NCBI GenBank assembly: GCA_934168005.1
Contig: CAKPMN010000003.1
Location: 1 to 64,000 of the forward strand
Length of the DNA stretch: 64,000 bases
Origin: an uncultured Bacilli bacterium
GTDB taxonomy: Bacteria > Bacillota_I > Bacilli_A > RF39 > UBA660
Direction: 5' to 3'
Below the pieces are notes generated by a model that worked only from the letters and a program-made list of their open reading frames with translations, searched no databases and was not told the DNA's origin. Made by a program: the position numbers and the translations under genes. This document shows positions 19,900 to 28,390 of the stretch, piece after piece; position 1 is the stretch's first letter, and every line of letters starts with the position of its first letter.

Positions 19900-20022
19900 A
19901 TGCACATAAGACAAGAAGAATTCCTAATGGAATATGTAAATTTAAAATTAATGGAATCATATTTGATTGAAGATATGATAATTATGCTTAATTCTTTAAA
20001 TTTATCTATAAATGTGTTATAA
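19900..20022 (+). CDS. Possible small protein (40 aa) upstream of thiI
   Basis: A short open frame with a GGTGAT site 4-9 bases before ATG encodes a 40-residue peptide beginning MHIRQEEFLMEY, amphipathic and rich in Leu, Met, Ile and Glu. It ends 24 bases before thiI. No family is recognised; it may be a real small protein, a leader peptide or chance. Confidence 0.35.
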   Translation: MHIRQEEFLMEYVNLKLMESYLIEDMIIMLNSLNLSINVL

Positions 20023-20046
20023 TTTATTTCAAAAAAGAGGTGTAGT

Positions 20047-21225
20047 ATGGAACAAGTTATAATGATTAAATATGGTGAATTAACTACTAAGAAAGCTAAT
20101 CGCAAATTTTTTATCAATACATTAAATACGAATATACTTAAATTATTAAATGGACTTGATATAAAAATCAAAAAAGATAGAGTTCGTATGTATATTGAGT
20201 GCGATAAATCAATACTGGATGAAGTTGTTATGAGACTTAAAAAGGTTTTTGGATTACATGGTATAGTAATATGCCATAAAGTAGATAATAATATAGAAGC
20301 AATAGAACAAATGGCTTTAAAGTTAGTAAAAGAAAAAGACTATAAATCTTTTAAAGTTGAAACTAAAAGAGCTGATAAAGATTTTCCTATACATAGTCAA
20401 GATATGAATAGAAGAATAGGTGGACTTATTTTAAAAAATACTGATTTAAAAGTTGATGTTCATAATCCTGATTGCTTACTTCATATAGAAATAAGAAAAG
20501 AAGGAGTTTTTCTTTATACTAACGAAATTCCAGGGATAGGTGGATATCCTGTTGGAATCCAAGGTAAAGGATTACTTATGTTATCTGGAGGAATAGATTC
20601 TCCTGTTGCTGGATATCTTGCTTTAAAAAGAGGTGTTGATATAGATTGCTTATATTTTGAATCACCACCTCATACAAGTATAGAAGCTAAAAATAAAGTA
20701 AAAGAATTAGCTAGAATAATAAATGAATATTCTTCTAATATTCACTTAATAGTAGTTCCTTTTACTAACATCCAAGAAGCTATTTATAAAAATGTTCCTG
20801 ATAGTTATATTATTACCATTATGCGTAGAATGATGTATCGTATAGGTGAAAAGATAGCTTTAAAAAATAAATGTAAAATTTTAATAAATGGTGAAAGCAT
20901 AGGACAAGTTGCCAGTCAAACATTAACTAGTATGAGTGTTATAAATGAAGTTGTTAAAATGCCTGTTATAAGACCAGTTGCTTGTATGGATAAATTAGAA
21001 ATAATTGATATTGCAAATAAAATAGGAACTTACGAAACAAGTATTTTACCATATGAAGATTGTTGTACAATCTTTTTACCAAAACATCCTGTTATAAATC
21101 CAGATTTAAAGAAATGTATAGAAGCTGAATCTAGGTTTGATTACATTAGTTTAATAGATGAAGCTGTTGATAATGTAGAAGTTATTAAAAATTTAGATCT
21201 TAAAAATTTTGAAGATTATTTATAA
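20047..21225 (+). CDS. thiI: tRNA 4-thiouridine synthase ThiI
   Basis: ThiI makes 4-thiouridine at position 8 of tRNA and, in some bacteria, passes sulfur for thiamine. The order is an N-terminal ferredoxin-like domain (MIKYGELTTKKANRK), a THUMP domain (about residues 60-165), and the adenylating PP-loop domain with SGGIDSPVAGY near residue 183. The length of 392 residues matches the short form, without the C-terminal rhodanese domain of E. coli. The cysteine desulfurase usually next to it (nifZ/iscS type) is not adjacent. Confidence 0.95.
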   Translation: MEQVIMIKYGELTTKKANRKFFINTLNTNILKLLNGLDIKIKKDRVRMYIECDKSILDEVVMRLKKVFGLHGIVICHKVDNNIEAIEQMALKLVKEKDYKSFKVETKRADKDFPIHSQDMNRRIGGLILKNTDLKVDVHNPDCLLHIEIRKEGVFLYTNEIPGIGGYPVGIQGKGLLMLSGGIDSPVAGYLALKRGVDIDCLYFESPPHTSIEAKNKVKELARIINEYSSNIHLIVVPFTNIQEAIYKNVPDSYIITIMRRMMYRIGEKIALKNKCKILINGESIGQVASQTLTSMSVINEVVKMPVIRPVACMDKLEIIDIANKIGTYETSILPYEDCCTIFLPKHPVINPDLKKCIEAESRFDYISLIDEAVDNVEVIKNLDLKNFEDYL

Positions 21226-21249
21226 CCAAAAATTGCCAATAAAAAAATA

Positions 21250-21278
21250 GTATATAAAATATCTCCCGACGCATGTTA
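21250..21278 (+). promoter_or_regulatory. Predicted sigma-G promoter of ssp1
   Basis: GTATA (21250-21254), 17 bases, CATGTTA (21272-21278). This fits the forespore sigma-G pattern (-35 TGNATA, -10 CATNNTA) and precedes a SASP gene, a known sigma-G target class. Confidence 0.55.
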
Positions 21279-21302
21279 TTAGTGTACGGGAGGTGAAAAC
21301 GT

Positions 21303-21509
21303 ATGAAAAATTCTATGAACAAATTTGCAGTTCCAGGAGCTAAACAAGCTATTGAAAAAATGAAATATGAAATAGCTTCAGAACTTGGAGTAAATATGGG
21401 ACCTGATGCTACTAGCCGTGCTAACGGATCTGTTGGTGGTGAAATCACTAAGAGATTAGTTCAAATGGGTGAACAACATTTAGGTGGTTCAAACTATCAA
21501 ACTAAATAG
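21303..21509 (+). CDS. Alpha/beta-type small acid-soluble spore protein
   Basis: SASPs coat and protect DNA in the dormant spore and are degraded by GPR during germination. This 68-residue protein has both family blocks: [13 protein letters not shown], which contains the GPR cleavage region, and [17 protein letters not shown] strong GGGAGG site precedes the ATG. It is followed by its own terminator and a paralogue. Confidence 0.97.
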   Translation: MKNSMNKFAVPGAKQAIEKMKYEIASELGVNMGPDATSRANGSVGGEITKRLVQMGEQHLGGSNYQTK

Positions 21510-21515
21510 TTAATT

Positions 21516-21538
21516 AAGACAGTTTATCTGTCTTTTTT
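21516..21538 (+). terminator. Terminator after the first SASP gene
   Basis: AAGACAG (21516-21522) pairs with CTGTCTT (21528-21534), then T residues. Confidence 0.8.
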
Positions 21539-21540
21539 AT

Positions 21541-21569
21541 GTATATAAAAACTTTTTTAGTAAATAATA
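21541..21569 (+). promoter_or_regulatory. Predicted sigma-G promoter of ssp2
   Basis: GTATA (21541-21545), 17 bases, AATAATA (21563-21569). It has the same geometry as the promoter of the first SASP gene, with one base off the CATNNTA consensus. Confidence 0.4.
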
Positions 21570-21588
21570 TAAATGGGAGGTAAGTTTT

Positions 21589-21780
21589 ATGAATCAAAAT
21601 AAATTTGTTGTTCCAGGAAGTAAAAATGCAATTGAAAATATGAAATATGAAATTGCTAAAGAATTTGGAATAACTTTAGGTGCAGAAACATCTTCTAGAT
21701 TAAACGGTAGTGTTGGTGGAGAAATCACAAAGCGTTTAGTCAGATTAGGTGAACAAAGTTTAGAAAACAGAAATTATTAA
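21589..21780 (+). CDS. Alpha/beta-type small acid-soluble spore protein (second copy)
   Basis: This 63-residue paralogue of the preceding gene has the same two blocks ([13 protein letters not shown] and [16 protein letters not shown]) but a shorter tail. GGGAGG precedes the ATG. It has its own terminator, so the two SASP genes are separate transcription units rather than an operon. Confidence 0.97.
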   Translation: MNQNKFVVPGSKNAIENMKYEIAKEFGITLGAETSSRLNGSVGGEITKRLVRLGEQSLENRNY

Positions 21781-21809
21781 AAGCAAAGTCTTAGGACTTT
21801 GTTTTTTTT
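21781..21809 (+). terminator. Terminator after the second SASP gene
   Basis: CAAAGTC (21784-21790) pairs with GACTTTG (21795-21801), followed by a T run. Confidence 0.85.
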
Positions 21810-21858
21810 ATTGATTTAGTCTACAAAATAACTTAAAATATATTATAAGGTGTAACGT

Positions 21859-22080
21859 ATGAAGTTAAAGAATAATAAGGGTTTTGTAGTAACTGTAGTT
21901 TTATACTTTTTATTTATAGTTTACTTGGCTTTAATAGCCAATCTTTTGGCGCTTATGAGTATTAGAAGGCAAATATTAGATAAAATGAAAAGAGAAATAC
22001 TTAATACTAGTTACGAAGAAATAGATGAATTTATAACTTATAAAGACACCGATATAGAAGAAAATGATATGGATGAATAG
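21859..22080 (+). CDS. Hypothetical single-pass membrane protein (73 aa)
   Basis: No family recognised. The N-terminus KLKNNKGF is followed by one long hydrophobic helix (about residues 9-31) and a charged, acidic tail. The basic NNKGF followed by a hydrophobic run recalls prepilin N-termini, but the Glu at +5 of mature pilins is missing, so I treat it as a simple membrane-anchored protein. AAGGTGTAACGT precedes the ATG. It lies between the SASP genes and gpsB. Confidence 0.6.
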   Translation: MKLKNNKGFVVTVVLYFLFIVYLALIANLLALMSIRRQILDKMKREILNTSYEEIDEFITYKDTDIEENDMDE

Positions 22081-22149
22081 AATTCCTTATACATTGACAA
22101 AATTCTAAAAATCTTATAAAATGATTGTAATAGTTGAGAGGTGATATGT

Positions 22150-22473
22150 GTGTATCAAGATAGAATATTACTTACAGGTAAAGATATTTTAGAAAAAGAT
22201 TTTAAAATTGATACAAGAGGTTATAGACCACAAGAGGTAGATAAGTTTTTGGATGTCATCATCAGAGATTATGAAGAGTTTTTTGCCATAATCAAAGAAA
22301 TTGAGAATGAAAAAAAAGATTTAATTGAAGAAAATATAAAATTAAAACAAGAGATAAGAAATTTAAAAACTAAAATAGAAGTTTTAAGAGAAGATTCTGG
22401 TACTGATGTTAATAATGCAGATCTATTAAGAAGACTTTCTAATTTAGAAAAAATTATATATGGCAAAGAATAA
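22150..22473 (+). CDS. gpsB: Cell division regulator GpsB
   Basis: GpsB is a small DivIVA-like hexameric protein that links penicillin-binding proteins to division. The N-terminal domain has TGKDILEKDFKIDTRGYRP followed by QEVDKFLDVIIRDYEEF, diagnostic of GpsB, and a coiled coil follows to the end. I prefer the GTG at 22150 (107 residues), because GAGAGGTG lies 7 bases upstream, over the GTG at 22141. The gene lies directly before rnpB, as in B. subtilis. Confidence 0.92.
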   Translation: MYQDRILLTGKDILEKDFKIDTRGYRPQEVDKFLDVIIRDYEEFFAIIKEIENEKKDLIEENIKLKQEIRNLKTKIEVLREDSGTDVNNADLLRRLSNLEKIIYGKE

Positions 22474-22830
22474 TAATATTTTGACAAACGCTGCATTTTT
22501 TATAATGTAGAGGAAAGTCCATGCTCGCACTGTCTGAGATGATAGTAGTGTTCGTGCTTAGGGAAAAAATAACCTAAGGTAAGTTTTACTTAACGGCTTC
22601 GAAATAACCTAAGTCTTTTGATATGGTTAGAGTAGATATAAAAGTGCCATAGTGACGAATAAGACAGAAATGTTGGAAATGGAACGCGGTAAACCCCACG
22701 AGCGAGAAACCCAAATTTTGGTAGGGGAGCTTAAACGAAGGAATCAAACGGAGTTTAGGAAGGGAAACCTTAGATAAATGTTTGTCGCCTGGTAACAGGA
22801 ACGGAACATGGCTTATAAAATATTATTTTT
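22472..22830 (+). ncRNA. rnpB: RNase P RNA, Bacillus (type B) form
   Basis: This is the catalytic RNA of RNase P. Conserved blocks are GAGGAAAGTCCATGCTCGCA (22510 onward), the ACAGAA-like segment, GGAACGCGGTAAACCCC, GAGCGAGAAACCC and the 3' GGAACATGGCTTA. Helix P1 is AATAATATTTT (22472-22482) paired with AAAATATTATT (22817-22827), followed by T residues, so P1 may double as a terminator. A second long-range pair GACAAAC/GTTTGTC (22483-22489 with 22780-22786) is visible. The 5' end overlaps the gpsB stop codon. Confidence 0.95.
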
Positions 22831-22852
22831 TTTATTTGAAAGGAAGTGGCCA

Positions 22853-23332
22853 ATGAAAGAGATAGGCGAAGCTTTGAGGGAGCAACGCGAAAGCATTGGT
22901 ATTACGATAGAAGAAGCGGCAGCAGATTTAAAACTTAAACCTAGCCAGATAGAAGACATAGAATCTGGAAATAAAGATGCGTTCCCTGATATTTTTTATT
23001 TAAAATACTTTATAAGGGATTACTCAAAGTATTTGGGTTTAAATTATGAAGATATGATAGATGAGTTTAATGAATTTTTATTTGATTATACTTCAAAAAT
23101 TAGCATTGATGATATAAAAAAAGCTCGTAAGCAGGTTGAACTTAATAAAGCAAAAGAGGAAAAGAGAATAGCTTCACCTTATACGATGGAAAGAAAAAGA
23201 AAATATAATTATTCAAAAATATTATTTATAATTGTATTAATAATTTTAATTATTGGTGTTATATTTGTTGGAATTTCAAAAATTAATAATTCTAATAGTA
23301 ATAATAACAATGTCGATAATATAATTAAATAG
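22853..23332 (+). CDS. RodZ-like helix-turn-helix membrane protein (YmfM-like)
   Basis: The N-terminal HTH domain (GEALREQRESIGITIEEAA, then LKLKPSQIEDIESG) is of the RodZ/YmfM type, followed by a basic linker and one membrane helix (about residues 123-143) with a short Asn/Ser-rich exterior. RodZ links MreB to cell-wall synthesis. The start at 22853 has AAGGAAG upstream; the longer frame from 22808 would begin inside rnpB. Its place before pgsA and recA matches B. subtilis ymfM. At 159 residues it lacks the extended extracytoplasmic domain. Confidence 0.85.
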   Translation: MKEIGEALREQRESIGITIEEAAADLKLKPSQIEDIESGNKDAFPDIFYLKYFIRDYSKYLGLNYEDMIDEFNEFLFDYTSKISIDDIKKARKQVELNKAKEEKRIASPYTMERKRKYNYSKILFIIVLIILIIGVIFVGISKINNSNSNNNNVDNIIK

Positions 23333-23340
23333 GAGGAAAT

Positions 23341-23967
23341 ATGAATACACCTAATAAAATTACTTTAACTAGAATAATGTTATCTTTATTTATAATATTA
23401 TTACTACTTTTTCCATTTGATGCGACAGGCATATCTATTCCACAACTTTTTATTAACGAATCAATAGTTGTAGATATCAGATATTTTATTGCAGGTGTTG
23501 TATTTATTATCGCATCACTTACAGATTTTGTGGATGGTTATTTAGCTAGAAAATATAATCAAGTAACAGACTTTGGAAAAATGATTGATGCAATTGCTGA
23601 TAAAGTTTTAGTAGATTCAATTTTAATAATTCTTGCATCAACAGGATTTATTTCAGCAGTAATTCCAGTTATTATTGTTGTAAGAGATATAGCTATTGAT
23701 TCAATTAAAATGGTTGCTGGAAGTAAGGGAAACGTTGTAGCTGCAATAAAGACAGGAAAATATAAAACAGCTTGTCTTATGATTGGTATAACTTTAACTC
23801 TATTTTATAACTTGCCATTTGAACTATTAAATTTACGTGTTGCGGATGCATTTTTAGTAATAGCATGTGTTTTATCAATTATTTCTGGAATTCAGTATTA
23901 TAATATGAATAAAAAATATATTTCAACAAAATCAGATGATTCAGAAAAAATAGAAATTGATTCTTAA
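23341..23967 (+). CDS. pgsA: CDP-diacylglycerol-glycerol-3-phosphate 3-phosphatidyltransferase
   Basis: PgsA makes phosphatidylglycerolphosphate, the precursor of phosphatidylglycerol. The CDP-alcohol phosphotransferase motif is complete: DGYLARKYNQ, then DFGKMIDAIADK with the spaced aspartates near residues 64-90. Several membrane helices surround it. The length of 208 residues is usual. The operon position after the RodZ-like gene and before recA is conserved in Bacilli; cinA, present there in B. subtilis, is absent. Confidence 0.95.
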   Translation: MNTPNKITLTRIMLSLFIILLLLFPFDATGISIPQLFINESIVVDIRYFIAGVVFIIASLTDFVDGYLARKYNQVTDFGKMIDAIADKVLVDSILIILASTGFISAVIPVIIVVRDIAIDSIKMVAGSKGNVVAAIKTGKYKTACLMIGITLTLFYNLPFELLNLRVADAFLVIACVLSIISGIQYYNMNKKYISTKSDDSEKIEIDS

Positions 23968-23995
23968 GAATTTGTTAAATCAAATTCTTTTTTTT
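23966..23995 (+). terminator. Terminator after pgsA
   Basis: AAGAATTTG (23966-23974) pairs with CAAATTCTT (23981-23989), then T residues. Confidence 0.85.
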
Positions 23996-24020
23996 GTTAA
24001 AATATAGTTTCAAAATTATT

Positions 24021-24034
24021 CGAACAAATGTTTG
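24021..24034 (+). promoter_or_regulatory. Putative LexA (SOS) box of recA
   Basis: CGAACAAATGTTTG matches the Gram-positive LexA operator CGAAC-N4-GTTCG with one mismatch in the right half. It lies 9 bases upstream of the recA -35 box, so LexA would block polymerase access. Confidence 0.7.
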
Positions 24035-24043
24035 CAAAAAGTG

Positions 24044-24072
24044 TTGACTTTGTAAAAATATTGATATATACT
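24044..24072 (+). promoter_or_regulatory. Predicted recA promoter
   Basis: TTGACT (24044-24049), 17 bases, TATACT (24067-24072), 32 bases before the recA ATG. Confidence 0.75.
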
Positions 24073-24103
24073 TAATTTGTAACGATGTTAGGAGGATAAA
24101 AAC

Positions 24104-25111
24104 ATGGTAAAATCAACAAATGATAAAACATTAGATCAAGTTTTGGCTGATATAGAAAAACAATTTGGTAAAGGTTCAGTTATGAAGTTAGGTGATCATG
24201 AACATAGAGAAATAGATGTTATCCCTAGTGGGTCTTTATCTTTAGATATAGCTTTAGGAATAGGTGGATATCCAAAAGGAAGAATTATAGAAATATATGG
24301 TCCAGAATCAAGTGGTAAAACTACTTTTGCACTTCATGCAATTGCAGAAGCCCAAAAAAAAGGTGGAAGAGCGGCGTTCATTGATGCAGAACATGCACTA
24401 GATCCACAATATGCTGCTAAGATAGGCGTTAATATAGATGAGTTATTATTATCTCAACCTGACAATGGGGAGCAAGCTTTAGAGATATGTGAGGCATTAG
24501 TTCGTAGTGGCGCCATTAGTGTAATAGTAATTGACTCAGTAGCTGCTTTAGTTCCACAAGCTGAAATTGAAGGTGAAATGGGAGATTCTCATGTTGGACT
24601 TCAAGCAAGACTTATGAGCCAAGCTTTGCGAAAACTTTCTGGAATTATTAATAAAACAAATACTATAGCAATCTTTATAAATCAGTTAAGAGAAAAAGTT
24701 GGAGTTATGTTTGGTAATCCTGAAGTAACACCAGGTGGACGTGCGTTAAAATTTTATTCTTCTATAAGACTTGAAATTAGACGTTCTGAACAAATCAAAG
24801 CTGGTACTGATATAGTTGGTAATAAAACAAGTATTAAAGTTGTAAAAAATAAAATGGCTCCACCTTTTAAATCATGTTCTGTAGATATTATGTATGGTGA
24901 AGGTGTATCTAAAGAAGGCGAAATAGTTGATATTGCAAGTGATATTGGAGCTTTAGAAAAAAGCGGCGCTTGGTATGCTTATAATGGCGAAAAACTAGGT
25001 CAAGGAAAAGAAAATGTTAAAGAACTTTTAAGAAAAAATACAGCTTTAAAAGATGAACTTGAAGAAAAGATTCGTAATCATTATGAATTAATAAATAAGA
25101 AAGAATCATAG
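24104..25111 (+). CDS. recA: Recombinase RecA
   Basis: RecA forms filaments on single-stranded DNA, promotes strand exchange and triggers LexA cleavage. Present are the Walker A motif GPESSGKTT near residue 67, the Walker B region [12 protein letters not shown], loop L1 with GEMGDSHVG, and the L2 region with [16 protein letters not shown]. The length of 335 residues is slightly shorter at the C-terminus than E. coli. It is a single gene with a promoter, a LexA-like box and a terminator. Confidence 0.99.
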   Translation: MVKSTNDKTLDQVLADIEKQFGKGSVMKLGDHEHREIDVIPSGSLSLDIALGIGGYPKGRIIEIYGPESSGKTTFALHAIAEAQKKGGRAAFIDAEHALDPQYAAKIGVNIDELLLSQPDNGEQALEICEALVRSGAISVIVIDSVAALVPQAEIEGEMGDSHVGLQARLMSQALRKLSGIINKTNTIAIFINQLREKVGVMFGNPEVTPGGRALKFYSSIRLEIRRSEQIKAGTDIVGNKTSIKVVKNKMAPPFKSCSVDIMYGEGVSKEGEIVDIASDIGALEKSGAWYAYNGEKLGQGKENVKELLRKNTALKDELEEKIRNHYELINKKES

Positions 25112-25114
25112 TAG

Positions 25115-25137
25115 AAAAACGGGAAACCGTTTTTTTC
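25115..25137 (+). terminator. Terminator after recA
   Basis: AAAAACGG (25115-25122), GAAA loop, CCGTTTTT (25127-25134) and further T residues. Confidence 0.9.
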
Positions 25138-25225
25138 TTGATTTATAGAATGATAAATGTTAAAATTGAATTAGTAAAGATAATTTTGTTACTTTATGTA
25201 TTATATATAGAAATGGAGTGATTTT

Positions 25226-26779
25226 ATGGAAAATATGATTTTCTCCATTCTGCTAGTCCTAATGGGATTATTTATTGGAATTATTTTAATTACAATTATA
25301 AATTATGTTAGAGAACTTTCAGCAACACGAAAAGCAGACAAGATAATTGAAACTGCTAAATTGGAAGCTGATAAAATTAAACGTGATAACATGCTAGAGT
25401 GTAAAGAAGAAGCACATCGCATGAAGGTTGAGTTGGATAAGGAAATTAAAGAAAGAAAATCAGAAATAAAAGATTCTGAAGAACGTTTACTTACTCGTGA
25501 AGCAAGTATGGATCGTAGAGATCAAATTCTTCAAAACCGTGAGGAAATGTTAGAAGAAAAAGAAAATAATTTAATTTCAAATCAAAAGACTGTCCAATTA
25601 GAACAAGCTGAAGTGGAAAAAATAAAACAAGAACAAGTTGATTTACTAGGAAAAATAGCTGGTTATACTAAAGAACAAGCTAAGGATCTCGTTTTAAAAC
25701 GAGTTGAAGAAATGATGAACTTAGAGTTAGCTGCTTATATTAAAGAACGTGAATCTGTGGCTAAGATAGAGGCAGATAAACAAGCTAAGAGTTTACTTAT
25801 TTCATGCATGCAAAAATATGCGAGTGATGTTGCTAATGAGCAAACTGTAACTGTAGTGACATTACCAAACGATGAAATGAAGGGTCGTATTATTGGACGT
25901 GAAGGTAGAAATATACGTACAATAGAGGCTGTAACAGGTGTTGATTTAATAATTGATGATACACCAGAAGCTATTGTACTTTCTTCATTTGATCCTTTTA
26001 GAAGAGAAATAGCTAAAGTTACAATTGAAACTTTAATTAAAGATGGACGTATTCATCCAACGCGTATTGAAGAAATATATGATAAAGTTTCAAAAGATAT
26101 GAATGCAAAACTTAGGGAGTATGGTGAATCAGCACTATTTGAACTTGGAATAACTAAGGTAGATAGTGAATTAGTTGAACTTATTGGTAGATTACACTTC
26201 CGTACAAGTTTTGGTCAAAATGCTTTGATGCATTCTATAGAAGTAGCACAACTTTCTGGTTTAATAGCTGCTGAGGTTGGGGAAAATGTTGCTCTTGCTA
26301 AAAGGGCTGGTTTATTACATGATATAGGAAAAGCTGTTGATCATGAAATAGAAGGAAGTCATGTCACAATAGGTTCTGAATTAGCTAGAAAATATAAGGA
26401 AAATGATGTTGTTATAAATGCTATTGAATCTCATCATGGTGATGCTGAGGCTACATCTTTTATATCTGTTATAGTAGCTATCGCTGATGCTTTATCTGCA
26501 TCTCGTCCAGGAGCTAGAAGTGATTCATTAGAAAACTATGTAAAACGTTTACAAGACTTAGAAGCCATAGCTAATGGTATTAAAGGTGTAGATAAATCAT
26601 ATGCTGTTCAAGCAGGACGTGAAATTCGTGTGGTTGTAAAACCTGAAGAAATAGATGATTTAGGAAGCTATAAAGTAGCTCGTGATATAAAAACAGAAAT
26701 AGAAAATAACTTACAATATCCTGGAACAATTAAGGTTACAGTCATAAGAGAAGTTAGAGCACAAGAAGAAGCTAAATAG
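25226..26779 (+). CDS. rny: Ribonuclease Y
   Basis: RNase Y is the membrane-anchored endonuclease that starts mRNA decay in Firmicutes. It has an N-terminal membrane helix (about residues 5-28), a long coiled coil (to about 200), a KH domain with [19 protein letters not shown], and an HD domain with [12 protein letters not shown]. The length of 517 residues is typical. It follows recA as in B. subtilis. The terminator stem overlaps the last codons. Confidence 0.97.
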   Translation: MENMIFSILLVLMGLFIGIILITIINYVRELSATRKADKIIETAKLEADKIKRDNMLECKEEAHRMKVELDKEIKERKSEIKDSEERLLTREASMDRRDQILQNREEMLEEKENNLISNQKTVQLEQAEVEKIKQEQVDLLGKIAGYTKEQAKDLVLKRVEEMMNLELAAYIKERESVAKIEADKQAKSLLISCMQKYASDVANEQTVTVVTLPNDEMKGRIIGREGRNIRTIEAVTGVDLIIDDTPEAIVLSSFDPFRREIAKVTIETLIKDGRIHPTRIEEIYDKVSKDMNAKLREYGESALFELGITKVDSELVELIGRLHFRTSFGQNALMHSIEVAQLSGLIAAEVGENVALAKRAGLLHDIGKAVDHEIEGSHVTIGSELARKYKENDVVINAIESHHGDAEATSFISVIVAIADALSASRPGARSDSLENYVKRLQDLEAIANGIKGVDKSYAVQAGREIRVVVKPEEIDDLGSYKVARDIKTEIENNLQYPGTIKVTVIREVRAQEEAK

Positions 26780-26789
26780 CTTCTTTTTT
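26767..26789 (+). terminator. Terminator overlapping the rny stop
   Basis: AGAAGCTA (26767-26774) pairs with TAGCTTCT (26777-26784), then T residues; the TAG stop codon is inside the stem. Confidence 0.85.
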
Positions 26790-26866
26790 CGTTTAATATG
26801 TCTAGTTTTGTCGAAACTATTTTTAAGTATTAAAAAAAGTGATAGAGTATAGAAAAGAGGTGATAT

Positions 26867-27211
26867 ATGTTAAAGATAAGTCAAGAATTTCGTCATGGAA
26901 TTTTATTTATTAGATTAAGTGGTAAATTGACTGCTAAAGAAAGCCCTTATTTTCATGAAATGGTAATTGATAAAATAAAGGAAAATGGAATTCGTAGTGT
27001 TGTCTTTAATATTTATGGTTTAGAAGATATAGATTTGAAAGGGGTTCATGATTTTTATTATGCTTATGAGCTATGTAATGCCAATTTAGGTAAAGTTTTG
27101 TTATGTGAAGTTTATAGCTCTTGTTTTTCAACGTTAAGAAAAAATAGATTATTTCAATATATTGATGTTGTAAGAAGTGAACTTGATGCATTTTCATTTA
27201 TTAGAATATAG
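26867..27211 (+). CDS. Degenerate SpoIIAA-like STAS-domain protein
   Basis: This 114-residue STAS-fold protein sits in the position of spoIIAA, the anti-anti-sigma factor of sigma-F. It aligns with SpoIIAA over its length (strand VVFNIYGL, then DIDLKG, then GKVLLCEVYSS). The conserved DSSG, whose second Ser is phosphorylated by SpoIIAB, is here DLKG, so the phospho-acceptor is lost. No spoIIAB gene lies between it and sigF. It may work without phosphorylation or have another partner. It lies 9 bases from sigF. Confidence 0.75.
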   Translation: MLKISQEFRHGILFIRLSGKLTAKESPYFHEMVIDKIKENGIRSVVFNIYGLEDIDLKGVHDFYYAYELCNANLGKVLLCEVYSSCFSTLRKNRLFQYIDVVRSELDAFSFIRI

Positions 27212-27220
27212 GAGATATTT

Positions 27221-27874
27221 ATGGACAATAACTTTATATTAAAGTATAGTAAGCTTATTTATTCTTTAACGCATTATTTTGAATTTTATAATAATAAAGA
27301 AGATTTATATCAGGCTGGATGTGTTGGGCTTATACAAGCATATCAAAATTTTGATGAAAGTTATGGTGTTAAGTTTTCTACTTATGCTTATTCTTATATA
27401 TTAGGTGAGATGAAAAAATTAGTAAGATTAGATAAAGGCATAAAGGTTAGCAAAAGTTTATATCAATTAAATTCAAAAATTGATAAAGTTAGAAGTGTTT
27501 TATCTCAAAAACTTATGAGAGATCCAACAATGGATGAAATAGCAAACTTTTTAGATGTTGATGTTTCTTTAGTTAATGAAGCAGTTTTAGTTAGTAATAG
27601 TTTACTTTGTTTAGATAAACCAATTGAAATGGATGAGTCTAGTGTTTTATTAGCAGATGTAATAGCCTCTAATGAAATGGATTTTAATACTAGATTAGCA
27701 TTAAAAGAAGAACTTTCTAATTTATCTTTTGAAGAAAAAGAATTAGTATTAAAACGTTTTATAGAATCGAAAACTCAAAGTGAGGTTGCATCGTCAATTG
27801 GTGTTTCACAAGGTAAAATATCTAGAATGGAGAATAAAATAAAAGAAAAAATTAAAACAAGATTAGTAGCATAA
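27221..27874 (+). CDS. sigF: Sporulation sigma factor, SigF-like
   Basis: This 217-residue sigma-70 family factor begins almost at region 2 (LYQAGCVGLIQAYQNFDES then FSTYAYSYILGEMKKLVR), has a region 3 (MRDPTMDEIANFLDV) and ends with a region 4 HTH (TQSEVASSIGVSQGKISRMENKI). It is closest in layout to SigF/SigG. Its place between a SpoIIAA-like gene and spoVAC supports SigF. It is about 35 residues shorter at the N-terminus than B. subtilis SigF. An own terminator separates it from the spoVA genes. Confidence 0.85.
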   Translation: MDNNFILKYSKLIYSLTHYFEFYNNKEDLYQAGCVGLIQAYQNFDESYGVKFSTYAYSYILGEMKKLVRLDKGIKVSKSLYQLNSKIDKVRSVLSQKLMRDPTMDEIANFLDVDVSLVNEAVLVSNSLLCLDKPIEMDESSVLLADVIASNEMDFNTRLALKEELSNLSFEEKELVLKRFIESKTQSEVASSIGVSQGKISRMENKIKEKIKTRLVA

Positions 27875-27898
27875 AAGTAGAAAATTTCTACTTTTTTT
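27873..27898 (+). terminator. Terminator after sigF
   Basis: AAAAGTAGAAA (27873-27883) pairs with TTTCTACTTTT (27885-27895), then T residues. Confidence 0.85.
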
Positions 27899-27927
27899 GT
27901 ATGATATTTTTAAATCATTCCATAATA
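27898..27927 (+). promoter_or_regulatory. Predicted sigma-G promoter of the spoVA operon
   Basis: TGTATG (27898-27903), 17 bases, CATAATA (27921-27927). It fits the sigma-G pattern; spoVA is a known forespore sigma-G operon in B. subtilis. Confidence 0.55.
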
Positions 27928-27943
27928 TTTTTAGGAGGATTTT

Positions 27944-28390
27944 ATGGAAAAAGTTAGATATCAGAAATTAGTTAAAAAATATAAACCAAAAGAAAATAGA
28001 TTGTTTAATGCGATGATTGCTTTTTTTGTTGGGGGAATAATGGGTGTAATAGGAGAGTTACTTGTGGAATTTTATGTTAACATATTGGAAATTTCAACTA
28101 AGGAAGCTGGTACTTTTATGATAATAACACTTATATTTATAGGTTGTTTGTTTACTTGTTTAGGCTTTTTTGACAAATGGGTTCATTTTGCTAAGGCGGG
28201 ATTATTTGTTCCTATAACTGGATTTGCTCATGCGATGATGAGCGCTAGTTTGGATTATAGAAAAGAAGGATTAGTTACTGGTCTTGGAGCAAATATGTTT
28301 AAATTGACAGGTTCTGTTATTGTATTTGGTGTAGTTGCGGCTTATGTATTTGGTATTATAAGAATCTTACTATTTGGAGGTGCCGTATGA
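27944..28390 (+). CDS. spoVAC: Stage V sporulation protein AC (SpoVAC)
   Basis: SpoVAC is a membrane channel component for uptake and release of dipicolinic acid in spores. The 148-residue protein has several membrane helices and the conserved GGIMGVIGELL, a middle helix with CLFTCLGFFDK, and FVPITGFAHAMMSASLDYRKEG, all diagnostic. It overlaps spoVAD by 4 bases (ATGA). The trio spoVAC-AD-AE is the minimal conserved set. Confidence 0.96.
   Translation: MEKVRYQKLVKKYKPKENRLFNAMIAFFVGGIMGVIGELLVEFYVNILEISTKEAGTFMIITLIFIGCLFTCLGFFDKWVHFAKAGLFVPITGFAHAMMSASLDYRKEGLVTGLGANMFKLTGSVIVFGVVAAYVFGIIRILLFGGAV

Noticed and set aside
19878..20171. 97-codon minus-strand frame before and in thiI
   Set aside because: It overlaps the thiI start and has no Shine-Dalgarno; the AT-rich region opens frames by chance.
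21859..22080. Type IV pilin-like protein
   Set aside because: NNKGF followed by a hydrophobic run looks like a prepilin start, but the Glu at +5 is missing and no pilus genes are nearby.
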